From: Siphonodentalium dalli
Lineage: Eukaryota > Mollusca > Scaphopoda > Gadilida > Siphonodentaliidae
Reading direction: 5' to 3'
DNA: 64,000 bases
NCBI GenBank assembly: GCA_032622095.1
Contig: CP136069.1
Span: forward strand, 63,660,819-63,724,818
Under the pieces are notes generated by a model. That model was not told the DNA's origin. It did not search any database and saw only the letters and a list, made by a program, of their open reading frames with translations. Within the stretch, counting starts at the first letter, position 1. Every line of letters begins with the position of its first letter. The position numbers and the translations under genes were made by a program. Shown in pieces: positions 10,901-22,632 of the stretch.

Positions 10901-12686
10901 AAAGGCATCTTTTCAATGATACATGCTACATGGCTATATGGAATTCAGTTCCAAGAAAACATTGTTAAAAAATTGTTTGTAGCTCTGAAACGTGGTTACA
11001 GTGGCAACAAACGAACGACTTGATTTTTTAAAAGGAAAATTTTCAATGATACATGCAACATGGCTATATGGAATTCAGTTCTGAGAAAACATTGTTAGAA
11101 ATGTATAGCTCTGAAAGTGTTTCCAGTGGCAACAAACGAGCGACTTTTTTTTTAAAAGGCATCTTTTCAATGATAAATGCTACATGGCTATTTGGAATTC
11201 AGTTCCAAGAAAACATTGTTAAAAAATTGCTTTGTAGCTCTGAAACGTGGTTACAGTGGCAACAAACGAGCGACTTGATTTATTAAAAGGCATCTTTTCA
11301 ATGATACATGCTACATGGCTATATGGAATTCAGTTCCAAGAAAACATTGTTAAAAAATTGCTTTGTAGCTCTGAAACGTGGTTACAGTGGCAACAAAAGA
11401 GCGACTTGATTTTTTAAAAGGCATCTTTTCAATGATACATGCAACATGGCTATATGGAATTCAGTTCTGAGAAAACATTGATAAAATTGCTTTGTAGCTC
11501 TGAAACGTGGTTACAGTGGCAACAAACGAGCGACTTGATTTATTAAAAGGCATCTTTTCAATGATACATGCTACATGGCTATATGGAATTCAGTTCCAAG
11601 AAAACATTGTTAAAAAATTGCTTTGTAGCTCTGAAACGTGGTTACAGTGGCAACAAAAGAGCGACTTGATTTTTTAAAAGGCATCTTTTCAATGATACAT
11701 GCTACATGGCTATATGGAATTCAGTTCTGAGAAAACATTGTTAGAAATGTGTAGCTCTGAAACGTGGTTACAGTGGCAACAAACGAGCGACTTGATTTTT
11801 AAAAAGGCATCTATTGAATTATACATGCTACATGGCTATATGGAATTCAGTTCTGAGAAAACATTGCTAAAAATTGCTTTGTAGCTCTGAAACGTGGTTA
11901 CAGTGGCAACAAACGAGCGACTTGATTTATTAAAAGGCATCTTTTCAATGATACATGCTACATGGCTATATGGAATTCAGTTCCAAGAAAACATTGTTAA
12001 AAAATTGCTTTGTAGCTCTGAAACGTGGTTACAGTGGCAACAAAAGAGCGACTTGATTTTTTAAAAGGCATCTTTTCAATGATACATGCTACATGGCTAT
12101 ATGGAATTCAGTTCTGAGAAAACATTGTTAGAAATGTGTAGCTCTGAAACGTGGTTACAGTGGCAACAAACGAGCGACTTGATTTTTAAAAAGGCATCTA
12201 TTGAATTATACATGCTACATGGCTATATGGAATTCAGTTCTGAGAAAACATTGCTAAAAATTGCTTTGTAGCTCTGAAACGTGGTTACAGTGGCAACAAA
12301 CGAGCGACTTGATTTATTAAAAGGCCTCTTTTCTATGATAAATGCTACATGGCTATATGGAATTCAGTTCCAAGAAAACATTGTTAAAAAATTGTTTGTA
12401 GCTCTGAAACGTGGTTACAGTGGCAACAAACGAGCGACTTGATTTCTTTAAAGGCATCTTTTCAATGATACATGCTACATGGCTATATGGAATTCAGTTC
12501 TGAGAAAACATTGTTAAAATTGCTTTGTAGCTCTGAAACGTGGTTACGGTGGCAACAAACGAGCGACTTGATTTATTAAAAGGCATATTTTCAATGATAC
12601 ATGCTACATGGCTATATGGAATTCAGTTCCAAGAAAACATTGTTAAAAAATTGTTTGTAACTCTGAAACGTGGTTACAGTGGCAAC
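7921..12686. repeat. 129-bp satellite array, about 37 tandem copies
   Basis: The monomer spacing is 129-130 bp (the GGAATTC word falls at 8101, 8231, 8360, 8490 and onward). Fixed words are TAGCTCTGAAACGTGGTTAC, AGTGGCAACAAACGAGCGAC, TTAAAAGGCATCTTTTCAAT and CATGGCTATATGGAATTC. Almost every unit carries an EcoRI site. Two monomer types alternate, with TTCTGAGAAAAC or TTCCAAGAAAAC after the EcoRI site. A three-monomer, 387-bp block repeats nearly exactly (11699-11885 against 12086-12272), indicating higher-order structure. The left edge (before about 8060) is the most diverged and the right edge stops abruptly after GTGGCAAC. Open frames within it are by-products of the repeat. Confidence 0.97.
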
Positions 12687-15419
12687 GTTTCTTGCCTTAT
12701 ATGGAAAACTACAGGATGCTCGGTTGTTCAGCTAACTAATTTATTATATTTATGTATACTCATGATATTGATTTCTGTATATCATACATGATGATGAGAA
12801 AATACATTGATTGATTGATTGATAATGATGAACTGAATTTGACCGCTGTTATGTAATATTGCGCATTGCGGATCGCAACTGTGTTTTTTTAATTCCTATC
12901 TGATTTTCATGATATAATAAAAGCTATAAATCTGAAGGATTTAACTTCCGAATCGCGACGGACCGCCGTTTCGTGGTATCCAAATGATATGTTGCAGGTT
13001 AAAATCCGATGGTAAATTGGTTAACATGTTTTTAACAAATAACGATATATATACCTCTACATAACCATATTGTAGACACGAGAGTATGGCAAATGCAATT
13101 GTTGAGTCATAATAAAGGGCATTTTAAATTTTAAATATTCGATATGTATTCATCGCGTTCGAGTCAGCAGAGGCTTATACACGCATAAATTATTTTTTAA
13201 ATATGAATTAACTATATTTTACTCTGCATGGACCTCAATATTCCCCAACATCAAACGTACGAGATATATAATAGGAACTATCTTCTACGAGCATTATTTA
13301 TCACATAAAGACGAATTAAAGTCATACAAAATAAATCTTCGAACACGATAGTTTGGGTCCGAAACACAAAATAGCCATGTGAATGGCATGTAAAAGAAAG
13401 GCGCATTCGGTGTCAGTCTATTCCTGATATAGTAGAAATAAAGAGCGTTTGTTTTAACTTATGTCAAACATTGAAAACAGTTGGAAAATAGCTATGCGCA
13501 TGTACAATATATTTTTTGAGCATTTTACGTCGGTATATCAATATTTCCTGTATGGTCAACCTATATCTTATACCTCCTTCCAAATTACGTACAGATATAA
13601 TTCGGAAGCTCGAGGCCCGCTTAATTGTGAAAAAATATAATCTGCATTCTGAATGGCAAAGTGAACACTACATGTAAATGTAGCTCATATGGTTATGATT
13701 GAAACTCGCACCCTATGCATGGCGCTGCAATGGGGAAAATTAATTTTGACACCTCTTACAGACTTGGCGGAACTTTCAAAGGTTATGTAAGAGCTAACTG
13801 ACACCCATTATACTACCATTGTCTGAAATAACACGGACGCAGTCGCACGCTATATATAAACATAACTATGTATATATGTGATTCCTAGTGGTCACCGACA
13901 TTTTGTTTTATTATTTTTAGTGTAAACAATATTTTTATTTGAACAAAAGAACAGAACATCACATTGACAATTATACATATACATGTACTGCATGTAGTTA
14001 TTTATTCAGAGCTTGTGTATTTGTTTGGCACGTGCATATATAGCCTCTTTATGTCCAGGATATAACCATAATTATGGCGCGTGGCGTTTGAACATTGTCC
14101 CTCTGATATGAGGTATAGACGGGGACGTGGCCACATTGAAATCCGTGTGTCTGTTAAATACCTTTCACCAGAATCCTGCTCGATGTTTTCATGCATAAAC
14201 CAGTAAGGGGTAACAACTTGGGTTTTCTTGCATTGTCTGTATTACTCATATTACGAGGTGTATAGTTCCTCACATTTTAGATATATATATGCACGTTTAT
14301 GTAAGTAATGTTGAAATGTGTTTAACTATGTTAAAATCGCCCATATCTCACGTATACCAATTCCCGTCTTGTTTATTTTCAGAGCAATTCAGGTGTTCAT
14401 ATTGCCAGCGTTTATATTTTTCATCACAATCTAGCATCTTCAGAATACTTGGTCATTGTATGAGAGCGTAGACCACACCTTGTTTGGAATTTGCTGGATC
14501 ATCTATAACAGAGGAAGACACTATCGGCTCCGTGCCTTGTTTTGTGGGAGTTTTTTTTATCTCATATAAGTATAGTGGCCTACAATAAACTGTTCATCAT
14601 CACATTGGGCACATGGGTAACTTTGGGGTTCAAGACTCTTCTTGCGACTGCGTCTTGCAACTCGATTACATATATAGGTGGCCCGACACATGAGTTCGAT
14701 CGGGTGGTAGTTCTGGTATAGCCAGAGGAGAGGCTTTAGTTTCAGTTGATAGCAAGTGGCAGGGCAGGTTCAGCAATATGTCTGAATCGTCCATAGAAAA
14801 TTGACGATACATCCACCCCAGAGTACATTCTGAAAAGAGGATAAATAAAAGGTTAGGTCAGGATAAACTCTTAAATTGAAATGAAAATTATCACGAGTAA
14901 CCAGTGACATGTGGTATTACTGGTACTATACCACAACTAGCAATTGTAAATATGTCGAAATGCCTGCGAAGAGTGTTTACTGGTGCAAAATCTTCGGTTA
15001 AATGACAAAGCATCGGCTCGGAACTGGGGCATTTGATCGGATGCGAACAAAAATGATAACATAAGATCAGAGGGGCACCATAGCATTTTCGACTCATTTC
15101 AAGAGGCGTCTCGTGTGACTTAGACATGAAGTGTACCAATACGGGTGACCTGAGAGTGAGGAGTTATAACAAACTCACCGCGCCTAAAATAAACACAAGC
15201 GATTGATGTGTATTAATTGCAATTAGTCGGATAAGTTCCCATGTAAAAGGCATTGAGTGATCGCTGTTTTGAAAATTTGACAAGTACACAGTTTTTCAGC
15301 TAAAACCTCTAATAAACTATTGAATCGATAGCATAGAGTCATTTGGAAAATAACTGTAGCATCAAATGTAGACCAATCTCAACTTCATTTGTCCAAAATG
15401 CCGCTTATCGTCAATGACC
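12687..15419. other. Intronic AT-rich DNA, no gene recognised
   Basis: Directly after the satellite is a (TTGA)n stretch near 12810. The rest has short open frames only (for example minus 14002-14196 and minus 14891-15139), without domain or splice support. Nothing else can be assigned. Confidence 0.4.
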
Positions 15420-15575
15420 TATTTCCTCGATCTGAAAGGAACCGTGACATTGGCGAATACGCAACGTGTCCCAAACTGATTGCGAACCAGTTCTCACGGG
15501 GCAGGTGCGACCCAGAGTCGTTATTTCGCTAAAATCCGGATTCAGAATCCGAAGCCGATTACGGGTGTTAATATA
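15420..15575. repeat. Dispersed repeat, inverted mates at 5640 and 20322
   Basis: Bases 15420-15522 are the inverted mate of 5640-5745. Bases 15500-15575 (TTTCGCTAAAATCCGGATT ... CCGAAGCCGATTACGGG) are the inverted mate of 20322-20393. The block therefore overlaps both other fragments and shows they belong to one repeat. Confidence 0.7.
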
Positions 15576-15777
15576 CTTTAATTAGTAACCATTAACGCCC
15601 TCAGTCCATAGCCTGGAATACATAGAAATCAAAGTCAATACAATGCTAACATTGCAGGTCCTTCTTCTAAACTGTCTGCTAAATGAAAACAAATAATAAC
15701 TGAAAATCACAAACTCCTGTTGTTAACATTTTTATGAAAGTACACCCATGACATCTCATTTCTTAGAATCCATAGAA

Positions 15778-15985
15778 TCAGAATCTGGCATTCCGAAGCA
15801 CAGTTAGAAGTTCCTTCGATGAAGCTCCACGCTTTGTAAGTGGGTCTGCAAGCTGCTTCCTTGCGATTGTCCAGGATACTTTTATTTCCTCTTCCTTCAC
15901 CATTTCTCTAATCCTTGAGATGTCTACTCTCAACCGTTTGTCCGATACAAGTGTTGAAGTTTTGAGAGTTTCATTAAGACGATCA
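15778..15985 (-). pseudogene. Copia-type retrotransposon RNase H C-terminal relic
   Basis: Reading the minus strand from about 15985 to the TGA at 15778-15780 gives an open frame of about 68 codons. Its pattern DKRLRVDIS-x-IREMV, then KQLADPLTKRGAS and a Leu-rich end, is the C-terminal RNase H tail of Ty1/copia polyproteins as found in many metazoan copia elements (the -LAD-LTK- motif is diagnostic of the family). Upstream of about 15985 the frame is not recognisably Pol, so only a remnant survives. No LTR was found. Natural end of Pol at the TGA fits. It lies inside the proposed host intron in antisense orientation. Confidence 0.75.
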
Positions 15986-16194
15986 TCTCATTAAGGCTAT
16001 GGGTAGATGGAAGTCCATTGAAGCTACATTGAGGTTGATCCTCAGCGTATACGTCAAATACAAGCCAGGTTAGCCTCAGAGTGACATTTTGCTCCTGGTA
16101 TTTAGTCATCACACAATACCGTCTGCGGATATCCACTAGTACAGTTTGGCTTTCTTGGGGGTTTTCGTTTCGCTTCACTACACTCAACTTGGGC

Positions 16195-16268
16195 TTTGGA
16201 TACTGATATATCCTCCCCAATAAAGCCTGACAGGCATTTCACTCTAAACCACCGCGGTGAAACCCGGT
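16195..16268. repeat. Dispersed repeat copy 1 (GATATATCCTCCCCAATAAAG)
   Basis: The block GGATACTGATATATCC TCCCCAATAAAGCCTGACAGGCATT followed by ACCGCGGTG and CCCGGTGTA recurs at 18281-18355 and 18651-18738 in the same orientation. This copy abuts the copia remnant. It could be part of an LTR or an unrelated short interspersed repeat. Confidence 0.7.
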
Positions 16269-17500
16269 GTAAATGCTTAACTACAATAGCCTGCCAGGCC
16301 TCTCATGTTTTCAATCGCTGTGGTAGACCAGACACTTAACAGACATTCTGGTATCATATGCAATCTTAAGTCATTTATGCATCGTCTGTATAACGGGTCT
16401 ACACAGCGCCTACATAGTTGATTGTCAGGTGGAGCGAAAAATGAACATTCCCCATGAAGCCAAACGTATATTTGTGTTTTATGTGTATATTTTATATAAT
16501 CAAAATAAATATAGAAATCGTAATATGGTTGGTCTGTCTTAAATTGATAGTAATGAAATATATCTTATTGCATTGCTGTAGTTTTATACAGACCAACAAT
16601 ACTCGAGACATGACGCGATCACGAAAGGGCATGAGTTAATCTGCTGGAACATGTTCCCACACAGGGCCAGGCCATGTGGTGTTATTTAAGGTCGACGCCG
16701 CTTATCATGGCACCTCTCAGATTCCAGAGCAGACGGTGTTACAGTAAAACCGAGTGGTATACGTGTGGAATCATTTATACAGATTACTTCTCAAAGATAG
16801 GCTGTTCAGACAAGCATTTGTTAATACCGTCAGTGCCGTAGACTTGTCCGTCCATCCACCCACCTCCGCGGTGCGATGTACATATGTACATCTGTTTGGT
16901 TTTACAGTTAATTGATATTATAACTCTATTTTGTATGAAGAATCACAACACCAACTTGAAAAATATGATCTCTCGCTCGTGTCCAGACGTGATCTTGTGC
17001 TCATAGTCTCCTAAACGTAACCTGTCCGATATTATACATTTATGTTGTACTCTGTGTCAGCTTAGTATTATATGTACATGCTTATTAATGACCATATATC
17101 TGTAGTTCCACACATCTTATCATATTCTACTTGTCCGATAGAGAAATTGGGAATGTTCAGTTTGCGAATAATTTAGCTTTATTCAGCTCAGTTTACGGCT
17201 AGTTTCAATTAAATTAAATTTACTGGCTTCCTTTTGCTCAGCTGACAAATTCTCACGTCTAATTGTCAGTCTAGTCAGTTTTTCCTCATATCGGTCGTGG
17301 AATCTTGTAGTCGTGCTATCACATTCGTGCAGGTTATCACCATCGCATATGCGTTCTCCACCTATTGCTAGCGGTTGTCACCTGTGCCCATTACAGTCTT
17401 CAAAAACGCGCTGACAGACCAGCACCATGGGTGAATTCGGTCACAGTCGTTAGCCATATACTTGTGGACGTCTATGCTTTGGTGAGACCCGCGCCCGCCA
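16269..17500. other. Intronic DNA, no gene recognised
   Basis: Mixed AT-rich sequence; only short unsupported open frames (for example plus 16454-16639). Nothing can be assigned. Confidence 0.4.
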
Positions 17501-18091
17501 CCTGTGCATTTGCGCGATAGCCTTGTTATGGACGCAATGACTCACACACTCCTCATCGAGCACGTATCTTCCTCGACTAAGTTGTACCTACCAGTTCAAT
17601 CATACTTGTATACATGAACGCTTTTGATGCCTTTATCAGAGAATACGTTGTACCTACTAGAGTCACCGGTTCCTAGTACACGGGAACTGTTCTCTGGGAG
17701 GCATCTGCAGGTAGCTCGATACTGCCATTTGTGTGGTTCAAGTGCTCCTAAGGTGTGTAACCATTTGCACTCGTGTGCGACTCTTCTCTGGCCCCGCAAC
17801 CTGCGCATTTGCGCGATAGCCTTGTTATGGACGCAATGACTCACACACTCCTCATCGAGCACGTATCTTCTTCGACTAAGTTGTACCTACCAGTTCAATC
17901 ATACTGGTATACATGAACGCTTTTGATGCCTTTATCAGAGAATACGTTGTACCTACTAGAGTCACCGATTCCTAGTACACGAGAACTGTTCTCTGGGAGG
18001 CATCTGCAGGTAGCTCGATACTGCCATTTGTGTGGTTCAAGTGCTCCTAAGGTGTGTAACCATTTGCACTCGTGCGCGACTCTTATCTGGC
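17501..18091. repeat. 299-bp tandem duplication
   Basis: Unit 1 (17501-17799) and unit 2 (17800-18091) are nearly identical, starting CCTG(T/C)GCATTTGCGCGATAG and ending near GCGACTCTT. Differences are a handful of substitutions (for example CGGTTCC/CGATTCC, GTGTGCGAC/GTGCGCGAC). The units hold open frames on both strands. The plus-strand frame has a CHLC...CNHLHSC pattern that looks like a zinc-binding site, but codons before and after give no domain. I regard it as non-coding, or at most a decayed fragment. Confidence 0.9.
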
Positions 18092-18280
18092 GTGTAGCCG
18101 TTTGAATACGATATCACAGCTGCGTATCACGCGTGAAAGCCTTCTCATCCAAGGTCTGGCCGGTAACCATATGGTAATGACAAGACCGTCTGTCCTTGAC
18201 AACTCTATCATTCACTTATGCGCTAAAGCTCCTTGGATATCTCGATATGCATGGTTATCTGGTTCCACGTTTGGTGGGCT

Positions 18281-18355
18281 TTAGATACTAATATATCCTC
18301 CCCAATAAAGCCTGACATGCATTTTCACTCTAACCACTGCGGTAAAACCCGGTGT
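18281..18355. repeat. Dispersed repeat copy 2 (GATATATCCTCCCCAATAAAG)
   Basis: A second copy of the block at 16195-16268, with small differences (CTAATATATCC, GACATGCATT). It is followed by ACTGCGGTAAAACCCGGTGTA. Confidence 0.7.
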
Positions 18356-18650
18356 AGAAACATAATATTTTCAAAAGTACAATGTTAAACAATCATTGAT
18401 TTATTACGTCAAATGGTAATATTTGGAATAAGCGTTGAACGACTCCGACGTTCTTGATCTTGAGGCCGGCTGAAAGCACTGCTACATATATGTAGTAGAG
18501 TATCGGATGCAGGTTTCCGGGAGCCAACAAAAGAAGTCATATTGAAATATATGGCCACCAAAAGATGCATCCAGTTTTTCCTGAGCGGTTTTCACGGCCG
18601 ATGAAAGGTTGTTTATTCCCATAGTTGATCTCATAGTATAATTCGCGTCT

Positions 18651-18738
18651 TTGGATACTGATATATCGGCATTGGATACTGATATATCCTCCCCAATAAA
18701 GCCTGACAGGCATTTCACTCTAAACCACCGCGGTGCCA
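18651..18738. repeat. Dispersed repeat copy 3 (GATATATCCTCCCCAATAAAG)
   Basis: A third copy, with the GGATACTGATATATC start duplicated in tandem before the block (18651 and about 18672). It ends at ACCACCGCGGTG. Confidence 0.7.
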
Positions 18739-19289
18739 CCTCAGAGTTTAAAAACACAATAAAACATAAGAATCCGTCTCTTGTGTATAAATTATTGCAG
18801 AATATAAACGATCTATATCAAAGAATTTTAAATGCGGAGACAAATTTGTTTTATTGAATGTAAACTGGGAGAATATTACTGAAATTAGCCAAATAATAAC
18901 GCTATTGATAGTAACGCTGGGGGAGCACTTCGGTTGATGGCGAAGCAATTGCAAATCATTGTTGATTGTCACTTTCATATGTCCATTTCATAATTCCATC
19001 CTTAAAATACCGCCCGAACGCATGTCGATTTCGAATTCGGCGAATACGTCACCATTGACCGAATTCATATGAACCTGCATGGATATGTCTTCTGCTGTGT
19101 TCGTTATTATAATGTTTCTTCTTATTCAAGAAATAGTAGGATTATATGGTATCGATGGATTATCAGATACACGTATGTACTATCATCTAGTCTTAAAGTT
19201 ATAGCAATTTCATGTTTAACATGTTTTGTTTCGTTAAATGCAGTCGTTTTGCACAATAGTCTCTGTATAGACAACAGACACATGTTCTA
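18739..19289. other. Intronic DNA, no gene recognised
   Basis: AT-rich sequence with short, unsupported open frames on both strands. GAATTCGGCGAATACGTCACC near 19034 is weakly similar to the 5.6/15.4-kb repeat. Nothing else stands out. Confidence 0.35.
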
Positions 19290-19993
19290 GGGACGTGGCT
19301 AGAAGTCTCCTCAAATTTCCGGCCAACTGCACCCCCCCCCCCCCCCCCATTGAACCAAACATCAATCTCACAGGTTCGCAGAATTCAATTTGCTCCCCTT
19401 GGAAATATCCAATCTGACAAACACTAAGATTGGAAAATTACCAACTTTTACTGGTTGAAAAAAATCAAACAATGAGAACAATGCCAACCTATATATGGTG
19501 TCAAATTAATGTCCAACTAATGTTGTGTCATGCATGAAATTTCCGACTGCTGGAATGTACCAAAGTTTAGTTTAGATATATTTATTTCAAATATATGTCA
19601 AATTTAGATAACACATGATATATAACACATACATTTGTTTATACATACAGAGTAATTGGGGGACAAGTACTGACTCACTTAAGGGTACCCCCTCTCCCAT
19701 ATGTTATTACACTGAAAAAATAAATAATTAGTACATGACTACCAAAACAAGTTGAACATATATACAGATCACTGGACACCCCCTCTCCCGAGTTAGTCAT
19801 AAGTTTGTATATGTATTTATTAAAAATCGGGTTTGTTTGTTGCGTTTGTTGGCTTGTACGTATCATTATTTGAAACAGTTAGTCAAAATAATCCTGATTT
19901 TCCTCACGTACGAATGACTGCACAGCTTAGCAAATTGTACCAAAGTTCGGGGTGGGTGTCGAGACACACAATCAACCCCTGTCGTCACGTCCC
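19290..19993. mobile_element. Possible MITE with GGGACGTG ends
   Basis: GGGACGTG at 19290-19297 pairs with CACGTCCC at 19986-19993. The interior has a run of C (about 19331-19349) and TTGGAAA/TTCCAAC words shared with 700-1020, 21600-22000 and 24.1-25.2 kb. Another copy of the CACGTCCCT end is at 21989-21997 and of the GGGACGTGG end at 664-672. The inverted end is short (8 bp), so the assignment is tentative. Confidence 0.4.
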
Positions 19994-20321
19994 TGTTCAA
20001 CTGACAAGTTTCGTGTGTTCTTCACAGCATCTTCGGAATTTGATTCAGGAGGCATAGAGCTGTCACGTTTAGATATGCTTGCCATCATCAATAAACACAC
20101 TTTAACTTGAAAAAAAAGATGCGATTAAGTCGGATTGGCAGCAAATTATGTGCCGTGTATATACACATAGAAGAAAGGCATGACTTTCACAACAAACATG
20201 AACTTTATAAATATAAGATACAAATGATACTTGTGTCAAATACATGAGCCATGTTTGACGCTGGGAGAACATTAAACATAGTTTCGGAGACCACGTGGAT
20301 TTCAAAATCTGACCTAGAATC

Positions 20322-20393
20322 GGGAATTAGCCCCGCCCCCGTAATCGGCTTCGGATTCTCAATCCGGATTTTAGCGAAATTACGACTCTGTGC
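20322..20393. repeat. Dispersed repeat, inverted mate of 15500-15575
   Basis: CCCGTAATCGGCTTCGGATT and AATCCGGATTTTAGCGAAAT are the reverse complement of the 15.5-kb copy with few changes. Confidence 0.7.
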
Positions 20394-22024
20394 ATTTAGT
20401 TTTCATGGAGCAGTACCCATTGCTGCAAAAGAAGGCTAAGTTGGTTGAATAAAATGACATATGATTACAAGTTTTGAATTGTTTTTGTTTTTAAGATTTT
20501 GTTTATGTTTATTGTTCTCAGTAAATGATCAGTCCATTACTTTTTAACGCAATCAGAATTAATTTGTATTTGATGTATATCGTATGACAGATTATTATAT
20601 ATTGAACAGTTTAAAGTGACTTCCCTTATACCAAATGCATGCAACCATGCAGGAAATACTAATAACTATTGGTCTTAATAAGACTGATTGGTTTAGTGTA
20701 AATAATATATTATTTCAAATAAAACCATAAAATAAACACAATACACATACACATGCAGAGCTGGGAACCTGTCCTACGCCAACTTTTTAGTCTCTAAGCC
20801 ATCGCTTCAGAAGTTTGAAGGGCTGTTATATGATACTCGTGAACATTTGAGTTAGATATTTGGTACATGAGTTGTAGGACTTACGAACTCAAGAAGCTAT
20901 GTGAATTTTACAACTATCGATTAAACGGCTGAGAAGTGTTGGATGTTCAAAATCGGGGCTTATTTTCGTCTAATATTATTTTATAAATACGAGTTTTTAT
21001 TGACCACCGATTGGTTTAAATGCAGTCTGAATTTCTACAGCTCATCTACTAGTTTATTCCGTCGTACAAACATGTATACGTGTTTAAATCAAATTTAAAT
21101 AAACACCGCTTTGGGTTAGAGACTCTAAAGTGGGCGTAGGATCCTGACCCTGATGCAGATACATAGATAACAAGTCAGATACAGCTTCTTTAACCTTTCT
21201 ATACTACCGGGAAACTTCCAAGAATCCACTTACATGTAGCTAATAGAAATGACGATCCGGCCGCTGATCAAAGTGAAAAATTAAAAATAATTGCAATTCT
21301 TCTAACGAGTCGTTGGGCATTATTCATGCTTATCGGATTTATTTATTCCATTCATTCGAATTCAGATGTATAATACCGCATGCAAGCAGCCCTCGACCGA
21401 CATAAGATGTCGAATGAGGTCCGGTTATCGACATTTATATACTGAAAATATATTTTAGTTGGTGCCTGCGCTTTAAAACTTTCTGTCGTGATTACATTTA
21501 CGTATTTCATTGGGAAACTACCACATGCGGCACGTTTCAGGAAAATAGCTGCATGATATCGTCGAAAGTGTAAATTCCTAACTTTGATCTAGAACCCTCC
21601 CTATCCCCATGGATTGATCATCCGAATACCCCTACCCGGTTTGGATTACTTTATGTCAAAACAGTTGGGAAATTCTATGCCTGCATGACATATACCTGTC
21701 ATATGGAAATTCCAGACCCCCAAAATAGCTTGAAATGGTTCCAATAGTTTGATTTTCTAAACAATATTTAATGTGAAAATTTGTTGTTTTTAAACCAAAA
21801 GTCCAATAGTATTCAATTACGTGTACTTGTGGTCATTTATTGTTGGAAACCTTGAGGTACTATTTGGAAAGTAGAAATGGAATTTCCTAGATTTACAAAC
21901 TTTGGTCTGGCTCGAGGAGGGGGTGTGGTTGTGCATTTTAATGTGAAACCCCTCCCTTCTACGGAGACCCTCTATAGCCACGTTCCTTCACGTCCCTGAT
22001 CAAATAATTTAATATTTCTTACAG
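20394..22024. other. Distal intron DNA, no gene; decayed repeat at its end
   Basis: AT-rich DNA without supported coding sequence. From about 21590 to 21997 it carries the TTCCAA-rich sequence ending CACGTCCCT that resembles the 19.3-kb element. It finishes with the acceptor tract TTAATATTTCTTACAG. Confidence 0.45.
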
Positions 22025-22098
22025 GAGCAGCCATCGTGCCACAGTTGATGGTTCTTGTCGGATGCCTCGTCTTCGGGATGATGCAAAACAAGGAGTGA
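22025..22098 (+). CDS. Last coding exon: hydrophobic C-terminus, probable GPI-anchor signal
   Basis: After the acceptor TTTCTTACAG at 22015-22024, the phase 1 join with the exon at 5437-5561 gives a Gly codon, then AAIVPQLMVLVGCLVFGMMQ and a short charged end with TGA at 22096-22098. A run of about 17 hydrophobic residues just before the stop, preceded by small residues (Cys-Ala-Gly-Gly-Ala-Ala), is the usual layout of a GPI-anchor attachment signal. A single C-terminal membrane span is the alternative. Together with the cysteine-containing upstream exon this suggests a small cell-surface protein. The shared phase and the coherent C-terminus are the main evidence that both exons belong to one gene; transcript data would settle it. 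Confidence 0.5.
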
Positions 22099-22632
22099 TA
22101 ATCAATGGCGGGAGTGTTGATTAGCATAGTGTAGCGCGGAAGAGGTTGCTATCCTGATTATCTCCATGACGTCATTCTGTTCCTTTCAGCGGTGTATTCG
22201 AAACCGCGTTGGTGTGTGTGTTCGCGACCGGTAGATCACTAAGGTACAATCCGCGAATGACGATTCGATCACACCGAGAACAGCCCAAGAGCAGACCAAG
22301 AACATGTCCGCGGGTTAGGATTTTCACTCGCCGGTTCTCGAGTGTATAAAAATCCAGAAACGCGAACATGACGTCATGGTTGTTCCCGGGCCTGTTCTTG
22401 GTCGAATCATGACACCAGGGTCACGTCTTGGTGGTCTACTGTTCCCGAAGATATAACAACACGAATTATAATACACCCCTGATGTCACAGTCAGCTGACA
22501 TGGAATCTAGACGACATTTTGAAGAAATTCTTAAGAGGCAAATATATTTGACGTTGAAAACAATTAGACAAAATGAGTTGAATCTAGGTCTAAAATATCA
22601 TTAAAACCTCTGCGTAGATAGTAAGTTCCGGT
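22099..22632. other. Probable 3' UTR and downstream DNA
   Basis: This follows the stop at 22098. No canonical AATAAA was found close to the stop on the plus strand. An open frame on the minus strand (22172-22369) has no domain. Words CAAGAACATG/CTGTTCTTGGTC repeat inverted at about 22298 and 22392. Confidence 0.35.

Larger units (their letters stand above)
5562..22024 (+). other. Proposed 16.5-kb intron containing a satellite array
   Basis: It begins GTATGG and ends TTTCTTACAG, joining two phase 1 ends. It contains the 129-bp satellite (7921-12686), foldback elements, a copia remnant and several dispersed repeats, and no competing exon that I could support. Large satellite blocks inside introns are known in animals but would lengthen transcription and could affect splicing or chromatin state; that consequence is inference. 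Confidence 0.45.

Noticed and set aside
10408-12271. Repeated 61-codon open frames beginning MLHGYMEFSSEK
   Set aside because: Generated by the 129-bp satellite; they persist only where monomer indels keep the frame.
7921-12686. CRISPR-like array
   Set aside because: Units are contiguous 129-bp satellite monomers with no unique spacers between short repeats, in a eukaryotic context.
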